Shown: positions 52,651 to 64,000 of the stretch, one piece after another | Numbering within the stretch: position 1 is the first letter of the stretch | How the letters are laid out: each line of letters opens with the position of its first letter | Origin: Bathymodiolus brooksi | Taxonomy: Eukaryota; Mollusca; Bivalvia; Mytilida; Modiolidae | Assembly (NCBI GenBank): GCA_963680875.1 | Contig: OY804585.1 | Span: 23,599,686-23,663,685, forward strand | Reading direction: 5' to 3' | Length of the DNA stretch: 64,000 bases | The notes under the pieces: generated by a model | What the model saw: the letters and a program-made list of their open reading frames with translations, nothing else | Databases searched by the model: none | What the model was told of the DNA's origin: nothing | Position numbers and translations under genes: made by a program

Positions 52651-53613
52651 CCCTAAAGTTCAATCTAAAAATATCTATCGTGTTGAAACAAATTCTGGCG
52701 CAGGGGAAAAACATAACACCCAAAAGTTAAATGAAGGATCCTAAACCAAAGCCATAATAGATACAAACTAAAACACGTGTACATTTAATTGTCTGAGGTT
52801 TAATAAAGTACTTGACTTGTAAATAAATCAGCGAAAAAACATCTACGTGGAAATAATTACATATATACAGTGAATGGTGACCTTGTTTAAGGTTGAAATA
52901 TTTTTCCTTGTATCCTTTAAGTGTATAATTTGACATATTGCCTAAAGGGAGATATTAATTATTTCTCTTCATTAATAATTACGGTCTTGTACATGCATAT
53001 AATGACAAATAAAACACACGTCAATTTGCCACGTTCAAAGCTCGTTGTATAAAAATAAATATATATATTTTTTGTTATATTATATAAATTGAGAAGCCCC
53101 TCATCTTTTCCACACAATTTTATATCTTTGAAATGGGGAAACATGTAATCCTATTTATTTGTTGGCTTGGTCATGATTTTTCATTTAATGCAAACATCAA
53201 CAATTTTTTGTTCATTTTGTATGTATAGAGAAAAAAACGTAGATATATCTATTTTAGGCGTCTGGAATAACATTTATCATGTTTGCTCACAGACAAAATA
53301 TTGGAAAACCAAATAATTTAAGTCCTTCAGAACAAGTAAGCCAATGTGACCTACACTGGATACCCAAACATTAGCTAAGGTTTTCTATGACTGACTTAGA
53401 TTGGCCTTAGTTTTAATATGATTTGATTTGATTTTTGGAGTTTAACGCCACTTTCAGCAATAGTTCAGCTATATCATGGCGACCAGTTTTAGTGGTGGAA
53501 GAATCCGGAGTACAATGGTAAATCCGGCACTGACTGGGCGGACCCAGTGATAATATTGAAAAACGTAGATATCTAAATTTAGTGCGCATGATGTGCTTCT
53601 GGAAGAACCATTA

Positions 53614-53892
53614 GGGACCGACCACTTAAATTGCAGTGGGGGGAGGGTGTTGTTCCGTTCAGAAAATGTTTTTTCGGACAACACGAGAGTTAGAATTTTT
53701 TTTTTGTCGCGCAAAGCGCGAATTTGTTTTCCAGAATTTAACATTAGGTTATATGACAAAAAACTCTGAATCAGATTATTATTTTTTTCCTCCACCAAAA
53801 TCAGAATATTTTTTTCAGCAACATTGGGAATCAGAATATTTTTTTAGAAAAAAAACATACCCCCCCTCCCTGGAAGTTAAATGGTCCGTCCC
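53614..53892. mobile_element. 279-bp MITE with TTA flanks
   Basis: TTA-GGGACCGACCACTTAAATT on the left; GAAGTTAAATGGTCCGTCCC-TTA on the right. TIR about 35 bp with G-rich stretches. A 3-bp TTA duplication suggests PIF/Harbinger. Confidence 0.75.
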
Positions 53893-53899
53893 TTATCAG

Positions 53900-55390
53900 T
53901 TACGGTGAAAGTCAATATATAAGTCTTTGGAAGCAAGAAAACCAAATGGTCTACCTACCTAACTACCTAAGTCTGTTCCAAACGCAGGACATCAGCTTGC
54001 TCCTCTATAATTGGCTAAACTGGGCAGGCCAAATCATTGACCACTGGGCTGATGCTTCACCCGAGGACTTATAGTTCACAGACCAAGTAACCAAGTAATA
54101 ATAATAATAATAATGTAGGTATCTAATTAAGTGCACACGACACAAATATAGATTATCATAGATTATCATAGATTATCATATCCGGATTAGGCTATCCTGT
54201 TTAGACCCTTTGGCTTTCTTGCTCGCAAAAACATTTAAATTATATGGCTTTCCAACGTTTCGACTTTGAGCGTACCTGGTGAAGGTTATTTGAGAAACGT
54301 GTTGTAGACGTTTAATTAGATACGTTTTTAATATTTTTTTATCCCCTTGATTTATACATATGTATATTTGCATTGATTATTACAACATTAATCGTGACGT
54401 GTATTAACCACTGGCACGTGGCTTTAATTGTTATTTATATTTGTTGAGTATATAGTAAGCTCCACAAGCTCCGATTTAATTTATTTTTGAGGTCTGGAAT
54501 GTCAATGGACTAGTTATTTGAAAAGTCCCAAACCTCTTTTTTAATTGAATAAATGTCACTTAATCATATACTTGAAAACGCAAGTTATAAAAATGTTAAA
54601 AACAAAATAAGCTTTTTGTTTAATAATAAGTCATACTCAATTCTTAGATTGACTTCCTCTTTCATATCAAACTGTTTGAATATAAGAAAAGATTTGCTAT
54701 AATTATTATAGCGTTTTATATTGTAACTATTATGATTTGTTCCACTACATGCATATTATGTTATTGTGTATTATCATATATTCTGAGCCTTAACCATTTA
54801 TTGTTGATGAGTTTGTGCTAATAAAGTATAAAGTATATAAAGTATAATATGAGAGAAACACATTTCGTTTTTTGCGTACATACTAAAGAAGACTCGTTCT
54901 GGAACCTTATGTTATGTTCACATAGATGATATATCGAAGCAAGCACACCCGAGAGTCGGGTTAAAGAAGACATAGGAGCCCAATAACACGAATTATCACA
55001 CTCCCTATAAAACACAAAGGTTAAAAAAAACAGACGAAAAAGGTGTTATATTTAGCAAAAATATCTCCACAATAAGTTTGCGAAGGTATAGAGCAGCCAT
55101 CATTTTGATAAAATAATTTTCACCCTAAATCTTTGAACGACTCGGACATTGAGAACACCCTCATCACGTTTATGTAAAAATGTGATTACTAGAATTTATT
55201 TGTACCTTTCTAACAATAAATCATATAACACATCGCCATTTTTTGTGAGTTATTCTTAACTCAATTTTCCAGATACAGAAACGGATTTTTTACTTTCCAT
55301 TTAAACCGGTGTGAATTTACTTTCGCAGCCGTATTTTACGAACACCGTGCATTGTACTTGTTTGAAGGAGAACAAACTAATCCAACCTTT
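53900..55390. other. Intergenic stretch, mostly unrecognised
   Basis: Contains AATAATAAT near 54097-54111 and three ATAGATTATC units near 54152-54179. No coding signal. Confidence 0.4.
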
Positions 55391-55394
55391 TTAG

Positions 55395-55657
55395 GGGTTA
55401 GAGTTATGGTGATTACCGCCACTTTCAACAATATTTCAGTTATATCATGGCGGTCAGTTAATTGGTGGAGAAAATCAGAGTACCGGGAGAAAACCACCGA
55501 TCTGCCATAAGTCAATGACAAACTTTATCACATAAGGCTGCATTGAGTAGATCTCGACTGAGTGGGATTCGAACTCACAACGTTAATGGCGATAGGCACT
55601 GATTGCATAGGTAGTTATAAATCCAACTATCATACGATCACGACCACGACGGCCCTT
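55395..55657 (-). mobile_element. SINE family 2, minus
   Basis: Full-length complement, ending in CGTGATCGTATGATAGTTGG-type head sequence. Confidence 0.8.
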
Positions 55658-55659
55658 TC

Positions 55660-56253
55660 TTTGAAAGAGATCAAGCTAATCCAACATTTTGTTTAAATTG
55701 ACATAATATTGAAAAATTACTTATGTAAATGACGATGTAATACACAGTAGAACAATTAAAACAATTAGTTTGAGAATAATCTTCATTATACCTCTAGGCA
55801 ATTGTATTTATACATTAATATGTCATGAATGGCCAGTGTTCATATGTATTTCCAAGCTGTCGTCTGCCGTTTAATAATCCATCATGTACAATAACATATA
55901 CACATTGTAGTGTACAATTCTTTTTATAACATGTACATTATTATTAAGATGTAGATTTTTTTGTTTGTAGATTTTGTGTATATGGAGTTCACAAGAACAA
56001 AAAAATCAGTTCATTTATAATTGAGAATTAATATGATGCAAGTTTGGAAACCAGATATTGCTTGATTTAAAACGTATATGAAATGTGACATTTCACGGAA
56101 ATTATTAAAAAGGAGTTATACTAATAATATTCGTGTCGTTTCACGTGTGTGTCTGTATTGCCGTCCAATTGTGAAAGGTCAAATCGTTTGTGAAACCGCT
56201 TCTGTACAACGAAGTAGTTTTTTTATGGATACAATTCGTTAGACTTTTGTACT
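55660..56253 (+). other. 5' flank of the sulfotransferase-like gene
   Basis: AT-rich. The promoter and 5' leader presumably lie here, but no site can be named with support. Confidence 0.35.
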
Positions 56254-56695
56254 GTGGATTTTGTATGCTGTCATACGTGTGGAATGATACCATACCGTGA
56301 ATTTAAACTATTCAATAAGCCTAAAATGGGACAGGTAATGCCATTGAAAAAAATACCGGAAGGAATAGCCATTCTCTTAGTGATTGGTATTATTGTCATG
56401 GTGATTCTGTTCTCAACTAAAGGTGGACTGACTAAAAGGTCAGAGTGGAACACTATTAAAGTGCAAAAAACAAGGTCTTTCACGGCACGGAAACCTAAAG
56501 TTTATAGGTCAACAGATGTTGATATGGATCCATTGAGAATAGCATCTCCATATTACACTATGCAAATAGCAAATAACAGCAGATGCAAGGAGAGACTACC
56601 AATGTTTTCTGAGCTGAAACTACCAAAGACAGCACTAGTTAGTTATCCTGGTTCAGGGAGTGCATGGGTACGACATATAGTACAACAGCTAACAG
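56254..56695 (+). CDS. First exon of a WSCD-like membrane sulfotransferase (partial gene)
   Basis: The exon encodes 147 residues plus one base, ending at donor ACAG|GTACGT in phase 1. Residues about 34-54 (IPEGIAILLVIGIIVMVILF) form one hydrophobic segment after a short basic N-terminus, as in type II Golgi enzymes. The stretch KTALVSYPGSGSAWVRHIVQ (residues about 125-144) is a PAPS-binding P-loop of the type seen in WSC-domain (WSCD) sialate O-sulfotransferases. The usual PGSGNTW reads PGSGSAW here, so one P-loop hydroxyl is missing. Met25 (56326) is an alternative start directly before the membrane segment. Later exons are not in the window. Another Golgi carbohydrate sulfotransferase family is possible. 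Confidence 0.72.
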
Positions 56696-57555
56696 GTACG
56701 TAACTTGATATATCAGTTCAGAAAGGTTGAAGAAACACTAAGAGGTAGTCAGAAATCAAAGAGACAACACAGTGGTCAAATGAAAAAGCACAAAAGAAAA
56801 AAAAATGACCCATAAAACAAAACAAAAAACCGTAATGACATTAGGCGATTCAAAAGGGTAAACAGTTCTTGGTCCACTAGTGACACCCGTCGCGTTACTC
56901 TTATTACAAACCAGGTGACAATTCATAAAGGAGGAGAGGACGGGATTGTGACTGTGATAAACGGAACATATCCGTGGTTATTTGGGACAGAGATATTCCG
57001 TATAAACGGTCAACCAAGTCATGGTGACGACTGTACAACTTTCGAAAAGATGACTTCAACTTAACCACGCACATGTAGTTCTACACATTTAATAGCATTG
57101 TAAAACCGAAATATTTCCACGGAAGAAAGAAATTTAATATACAGTCGAACTTCTCTAGCTCGAACTTGGATGGCTCGAATATCATGGATCGCTCGAACTG
57201 TTGTTTTTTAGTTCAATCTTATAATATAATATGTTGTCATTATGTACTGTGCAATGAATACTTCACGTATGTCATTAACTGCAATGACTTCAGAACATCT
57301 TACCCCACAAATTTCAATGTAATCAAATATGCTTGAAAGTCCATCTGTATTAAAACACCATCATTTTCAATAACCATATCAATTTTACTTGAATTAAGAG
57401 AACACCTGTGTTTAGAGATCATGTTTTGGCCCCCTCGAGTGGTGGTGTTTGAAGACGAGTTTGACAGTAATCCAGACAGAGTACCGGAAACGGTTAATAC
57501 CAATTTTCTTTGGGGAGAAAGTTTAAAGATACAAAAGAAGCCACAAACCGAAGAC
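56696..57555 (+). other. Start of intron 1 of the sulfotransferase-like gene
   Basis: No second exon was recognised here. ORFs are short and without family resemblance. The intron runs into the 26-bp satellite. Confidence 0.5.
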
Positions 57556-60500
57556 AGGCAATGTATTGACTAAGCAAAAGGACAAACTGTATTGACTAAG
57601 ACAAAGGACAAACTGTATTGACTAAGAAAAAGGACAAACTGTATTGACTAAGAAAAAGGACAAACTGTATTGACTAAGACAAAGGACAAACTATATTGAC
57701 TAAGACAAAGGGCAAACTGTATTGACTAAGACAAAGGGCAAACTGTATTGACTAAGAAAAAGGGCAAACTGTATTGACTAAGACAAAGGACAAACTGTAT
57801 TGACTAAGAAAAAGGACAAACTGTATTGACTAAGACAAAGGGCAAACTGTATTGACTAAGAAAAAGGACAAACTGTATTGACTAAGACAAAGGGCAAACT
57901 GTATTGACTAAGAAAAAGGACAAACTGTATTGACTAAGACAAAGGACAAACTGTATTGACTAAGAAAAAGGACAAACTGTATTGACTAAGACAAAGGGCA
58001 AGCTGTATTGACTAAGAAAAAGGGCAAACTGTATTGACTAAGAAAAAGGACAAACTGTATTGACTAAGAAAAAGGACAAACTGTATTGACTAAGAAAAAG
58101 GACAAACTGTATTGACTAAGACAAAGGACAAACTGTATTGACTAAGAAAAAGGACAAACTGTATTGACTAAGACAAAGGGCAAGCTGTATTGACTAAGAA
58201 AAAGGGCAAACTGTATTGACTAAGAAAAAGGACAAACTGTATTGACTAAGAAAAAGGGCAAACTGTATTGACTAAGAAAAAGGACAAACTGTATTGACTA
58301 AGACAAAGGACAAACTGTATTGACTAAGAAAAAGGACAAACTGTATTGACTAAGAAAAAGGACAAACTGTATTGACTAAGAAAAAGGACAAACTGTATTG
58401 ACTAAGACAAAGGACAAACTGTATTGACTAAGACAAAGGACAAACTGTATTGACTAAGAAAAAGGGCAAACTGTATTGACTAAGACAAAGGACAAACTGT
58501 ATTGACTAAGAAAAATGACAAACTGTATTGACTAAGACAAAGGACAAACTGTATTGACTAAGAAAAAGGACAAACTGTATTGACTAAGAAAAAGGACAAA
58601 CTGTATTGACTAAGACATAGGACAAACTGTATTGCCTAAGACAAAGGGCAAACTGTATTGACTAAGAAAAAGGACAAACTGTATTGACTAAGACAAAGGA
58701 CAAACTGTATTGACTAAGAAAAAGGACAAACAATATTGACTAAGAAAAAGGACAAACTGTATTGACTAAGAAAAAGGACAAACTGTATTTACTAAGAAAA
58801 AGGACAAACTATATTGACTAAGACATAGGGCAAACTGTATTGACTAAGAAAAAGGACAAACTGCATTGACTAAGACAAAGGACAAACTGTATTGACTAAG
58901 AAAAAGGACAAACTATATTGACTAAGACATAGGACAAACTGTATTGACTAAGAAAAAGGACAAACTGCATTGACTAAGACAAAGGACAAACTGTATTGAC
59001 TAAGACAAAGGGCAAACTGCATTGACTAAGACAAAGGGTAAACTGTATTGACTAAGAAAAAGGACAAACTGTATTGACTAAGAAAAAGGAAAAACTGTAT
59101 TGACTAAGACAAAGGGCAAACTGTATTGACTAAGAAAAAGGGCAAACTGCATTGACTAAGACAAAGGACAAACTGTATTGACTAAGACAAAGGGCAAACT
59201 GTATTGACTAAGACAAAGGGCAAACTGTATTGACCAAGAAAAAGGACAAACTGTATTGACTAAGAAAAAGGAAAAACTGTATTGACTAAGAAAAAGGGCA
59301 AACTGCATTGACTAAGACAAAGGGCAAACTGTATTGACTAAAAAAAAGGACAAACTGTATTGACTAAGACAAAGGACAAACTGTATTGACTAAGAAAAAG
59401 GGCAGACTGTATTGACTAAGAAAAAGGACAAACTGTATTGACTAAGACAAAGGGCAAACTGTATTGACTAAGAAAAAGGACAAACTGTATTGACTAAGAA
59501 AAAGGACAAACTATATTGACTAAGAAAAAGGACAAACTGTATTGACTAAGAAAAAGGACAAACTGTATTGACTAAGACAAAAGGCAAACTGTATTGACTA
59601 AGAAAAAGGGCAAACTGTATTGACTAAGAAAAAGGACAAACTGTATTGACTAAGAAAAAGGACAAACTATATTGACTAAGAAAAAGGACAAACTGTATTG
59701 ACTAAGAAAAAGGACAAACTGTATTGACTAAGAAAAAGGACAAACTGTATTGACTAAGACAAAGGGCAAACTGTATTGACTAAGAAAAAGGACAAACTGT
59801 ATTGACTAAGACAAAGGGCAAACTGTATTGACTAAGAAAAAGGGCAAACTGTATTGACTAAGAAAAAGGACAAACTGTATTGACTAAGAAAAAGGACAAA
59901 CTGTATTGACTAAGACAAAGGACAAACTGTATTGACTAAGACAAAGGGCAAACTGTATTGACTAAGAAAAAGGGCAAACTGTATTGACTAAGAAAAAGGA
60001 CAAACTGTATTGACTAAGAAAAAGGACAAACTGTATTGACTAAGAAAAAGGACAAACTGTATTGACTGAGACAAAGGAGAAACTGTATTGACTAAGAAAA
60101 ATGACAAACTGTATTGACTAAGACAAAGGGCAAACTGTATTGACTAAGAAAAAGGGCAAACTGTATTGACTAAGAAAAAGGACAAACTATATTGACTAAG
60201 ACAAAGGGCAAACTGTATTGACTAAGAAAAAGGGCAAACTGTATTGACTAAGACAAAGGACAAACTTTATTGACTAAGAAAAAGGACAAACTGTATTGAC
60301 TAAGACAAAGGGCAAACTGTATTGACTAAGAAAAAGGACAAACTGTATTGACTAAGACAAAGGGCAAACTGTATTGACTAAGAAAAAGGACAAACTGTAT
60401 TGACTAAGACAAAGGACAAACTGTATTGACTAAGAAAAAGGACAAACTGTATTGACTAAGACAAAGGGCAAGCTGTATTGACTAAGAAAAAGGGCAAACT

Positions 60501-63500
60501 GTATTGACTAAGAAAAAGGACAAACTGTATTGACTAAGAAAAAGGGCAAACTGTATTGACTAAGAAAAAGGACAAACTGTATTGACTAAGACAAAGGACA
60601 AACTGTATTGACTAAGAAAAAGGACAAACTGTATTGACTAAGACAAAGGGCAAGCTGTATTGACTAAGTAAAAGGGCAAACTGTATTGACTAAGAAAAAG
60701 GACAAACTGTATTGACTAAGAAAAAGGGCAAACTGTATTGACTATGACAAAGGACAAACTGTATTGACTAAGACAAAGGACAAACTGTATTGACTAAGAA
60801 AAAGGACAAACTGTATTGACTAAGAAAAAGGACAAACTGTATTGACTAAGAAAAAGGACAAACTGTATTGACTAAGACAAAGGACAAACTGTAATGACTA
60901 AGACAAAGGACAAACTGTATTGACTAAGAAAAAGGGCAAACTGTATTGACTAAGACAAAGGACAAACTGTATTGACTAAGAAAAAGGACAAACTGTATTG
61001 ACTAAGACAAAGGACAAACTGTATTGACTAAGAAAAAGGACAAACTGTATTGACTAAGAAAAAGGACAAACTGTATTGACTAAGACATAGGACAAACTGT
61101 ATTGCCTAAGACAAAGGGCAAACTGTATTGACTAAGAAAAAGGACAAACTGTATTGACTAAGACAAAGGACAAACTGTATTGACTAAGAAAAAGGACAAA
61201 CTATATTGACTAAGAAAAAGGACAAACTGTATTGACTAAGAAAAAGGACAAACTGTATTGACTAAGAAAAAGGACAAACTATATTGACTAAGACATAGGA
61301 CAAACTGTATTGACTAAGAAAAAGGACAAACTGCATTGACTAAGACAAAGGACAAACTGTATTGACTAAGAAAAAGGACAAACTATATTGACTAAGACAT
61401 AGGACAAACTGTATTGACTAAGAAAAAGGACAAACTGCATTGACTAAGACAAAGGACAAACTGTATTGACTAAGACAAAGGGCAAACTGCATTGACTAAG
61501 ACAAAGGGCAAACTGTATTGACTAAGAAAAAGGACAAACTGTATTGACTAAGAAAAAGGAAAAACTGTATTGACTAAGACAAAGGGCAAACTGTATTGAC
61601 TAAGAAAAAGGGCAAACTGCATTGACTAAGACAAAGGACAAACTGTATTGACTAAGACAAAGGGCAAACTGTATTGACTAAGACAAAGGGCAAACTGTAT
61701 TGACCAAGAAAAAGGACAAACTGTATTGACTAAGAAAAAGGAAAAACTGTATTGACTAAGAAAAAGGGCAAACTGCATTGACTAAGACAAAGGGCAAACT
61801 GTATTGACTAAGAAAAAGGACAAACTGTATTGACTAAGACAAAGGACAAACTGTATTGACTAAGAAAAAGGGCAGACTGTATTGACTAAGAAAAAGGACA
61901 AACTGTATTGACTAAGACAAAGGGCAAACTGTATTGACTAAGAAAAAGGGCAAACTGTATTGACTAAGAAAAAGGACAAACTGTATTGACTAAGAAAAAG
62001 GACAAACTATATTGACTAAGAAAAAGGACAAACTGTATTGACTAAGAAAAAGGACAAACTGTATTGACTAAGAAAAAGGACAAACTGTATTGACTAAGAC
62101 AAAGGACAAACTGTATTGACTAAGAAAAAGGACAAACTGTATTGACTAAGACAAAGGGCAAACTGTATTGACTAAGAAAAAGGGCAAACTGTATTGACTA
62201 AGAAAAAGGACAAACTGTATTGACTAAGAAAAAGGACAAACTGTATTGACTAAGACAAAGGACAAACTGTATTGACTAAGACAAAGGGCAAACTGTATTG
62301 ACTAAGAAAAAGGGCAAACTGTATTGACTAAGAAAAAGGACAAACTGTATTGACTAAGAAAAAGGACAAACTGTATTGACTAAGAAAAAGGACAAACTGT
62401 ATTGACTAAGACAAAGGACAAACTGTATTGACTAAGAAAAATGACAAACTGTATTGACTAAGACAAAGGGCAAACTGTATTGACTAAGAAAAAGGGCAAA
62501 CTGTATTGACTAAGAAAAAGGACAAACTATATTGACTAAGACAAAGGGCAAACTGTATTGACTAAGACAAAGGGCAAACTGTATTGACTAAGAAAAAGGG
62601 CAAACTGTATTAACTATGACAAAGGACAAACTGTATTGACTAAGAAAAAGGACAAACTGTATTGCCTAAGACAAAGGGCAAACTGTATTGACTAAGAAAA
62701 AGGACAAACTGTATTGACTAAGACAAAGGGCAAACTGTATTGACTAAGAAAAAGGACAAACTGTATTGACTAAGACAAAGGACAAACTGTATTGACTAAG
62801 AAAAAGGACAAACTGTATTGACTAAGACAAAGGGCAAGCTGTATTGACTAAGAAAAAGGGCAAACTGTATTGACTAAGAAAAAGGACAAACTGTATTGAC
62901 TAAGAAAAAGGGCAAACTGTATTGACTAAGAAAAAGGACAAACTGTATTGACTAAGACAAAGGACAAACTGTATTGACTAAGAAAAAGGACAAACTGTAT
63001 TGACTAAGACAAAGGGCAAGCTGTATTGACTAAGAAAAAGGGCAAACTGTATTGACTAAGAAAAAGGACAAACTGTATTGACTAAGAAAAAGGGCAAACT
63101 GTATTGACTAAGACAAAGGACAAACTGTATTGACTAAGACAAAGGACAACCTGTATTGACTAAGAAAAAGGACAAACTGTATCGACTAAGAAAAAGGACA
63201 AACTGTATTGACTAAGAAAAAGGACAAACTGTATTGACTAAGACAAAGGACAAACTGTATTGACTAAGACAAAGGACAAACTGTATTGACTAAGAAAAAG
63301 GGCAAACTGTATTGACTAAGACAAAGGACAAACTGTATTGACTAAGAAAAAGGACAAACTGTATTGACTAAGACAAAGGACAAACTGTATTGACTAAGAA
63401 AAAGGACAAACTGTATTGACTAAGAAAAAGGACAAACTGTATTGACTAAGACAAAGGACAAACTGTATTGCCTAAGACAAAGGGCAAACTGTATTGACTA

Positions 63501-64000
63501 AGAAAAAGGACAAACTGTATTGACTAAGACAAAGGACAAACTGTATTGACTAAGAAAAAGGACAAACTATATTGACTAAGAAAAAGGACAAACTGTATTG
63601 ACTAAGAAAAAAGACAAACTGTATTGACTAAGAAAAAGGACAAACTATATTGACTAAGACATAGGACAAACTGTATTGACTAAAAAAAAGGACAAACTGC
63701 ATTGACTAAGACAAAGGACAAACTGTATTGACTAAGAAAAAGGACAAACTATATTGACTAAGACATAGGACAAACTGTATTGACTAAGAAAAAGGACAAA
63801 CTGCATTGACTAAGACAAAGGACAAACTGTATTGACTAAGACAAAGGGCAAACTGCATTGACTAAGACAAAGGGCAAACTGTATTGACTAAGAAAAAGGA
63901 CAAACTGTATTGACTAAGAAAAAGGAAAAACTGTATTGACTAAGACAAAGGGCAAACTGTATTGACTAAGAAAAAGGGCAAACTGCATTGACTAAAACAA
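57556..64000. repeat. 26-bp satellite array, about 248 units, with higher-order repeats
   Basis: Uninterrupted head-to-tail units built on GTATTGACTAAGAMAAAGG, continuing past the window edge. The main variants are AAGACAAAGG/AAGAAAAAGG and GGACA/GGGCA. Rare marker variants recur at fixed distances: GGGCAAGCTG at 57996, 60466 and about 62832; ATTGCCTAAG near 58631, 61101 and 63467; TGACCAAG near 59231 and 61701. The spacings are 2470 (95 units) and 2366 (91 units), a higher-order repeat. All frames contain stops. Confidence 0.97.

Noticed and set aside
53469..53798. Minus-strand ORF of 109 residues
   Set aside because: It spans a SINE tail and a MITE and has no protein-like features.

Overview
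This is animal (metazoan) DNA: AT-rich, split into short exons with long repeat-filled introns, and loaded with transposon debris. The repeats point to a mollusc, probably a bivalve. They include the family opening with a hairpin around AGCTCACCTGACCC, tRNA-headed SINEs ending in a GGCGTTAAAC-type tail, and jockey-like LINEs. That placement rests on recalled repeat types, so it is an inference.

The main gene is a complete CHD1L (ALC1) orthologue on the + strand, from ATG 7993 to TGA 47970. I assembled 25 exons by hand. Every exon-exon phase agrees, and the lengths sum to 3030 nt (1009 residues plus stop). Domain order is a short N-terminus, the SNF2 ATPase (DEXH and helicase-C lobes), an acidic then basic linker, a macro domain, and a C-terminal BRCT-like domain resembling those of DNA ligase III and XRCC1. 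Human CHD1L, as I recall it, stops just after the macro domain. The two introns nearest the macro/BRCT junction carry exact U12-type 5' splice sites: GTATCCTTT at 42228 and ATATCCTTT at 45718, the latter an apparent AT-AC intron. Exons 11 and 12 have had their 3' ends and splice donors tandemly duplicated into the following introns.

A second gene starts at 56254 (+): a first exon encoding a type II membrane protein with a sulfotransferase P-loop, probably WSCD-like. Its remaining exons lie beyond the window, past a 26-bp satellite that fills 57556-64000 and shows a higher-order period of about 2.4 kb.

Layout: 1-7.4 kb, upstream repeats (a 155-bp-period repeat, a TIR element, a jockey LINE and a 1.5-kb TIR element). 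8-48 kb, CHD1L. Intron 1 holds a jockey copy pierced by two foldback-type DNA elements, intron 5 a 51-bp minisatellite, and intron 10 a 46-bp array of 70 units plus a 28-bp array. Intron 22 holds a MULE-like element with a broken FLYWCH finger. 48-56 kb, a CR1/L2-like LINE remnant, SINEs and MITEs. 56.2-57.5 kb, the sulfotransferase-like exon and intron. The rest is satellite. No rRNA, true tRNA gene, CRISPR array or bacterial-type operon was seen.
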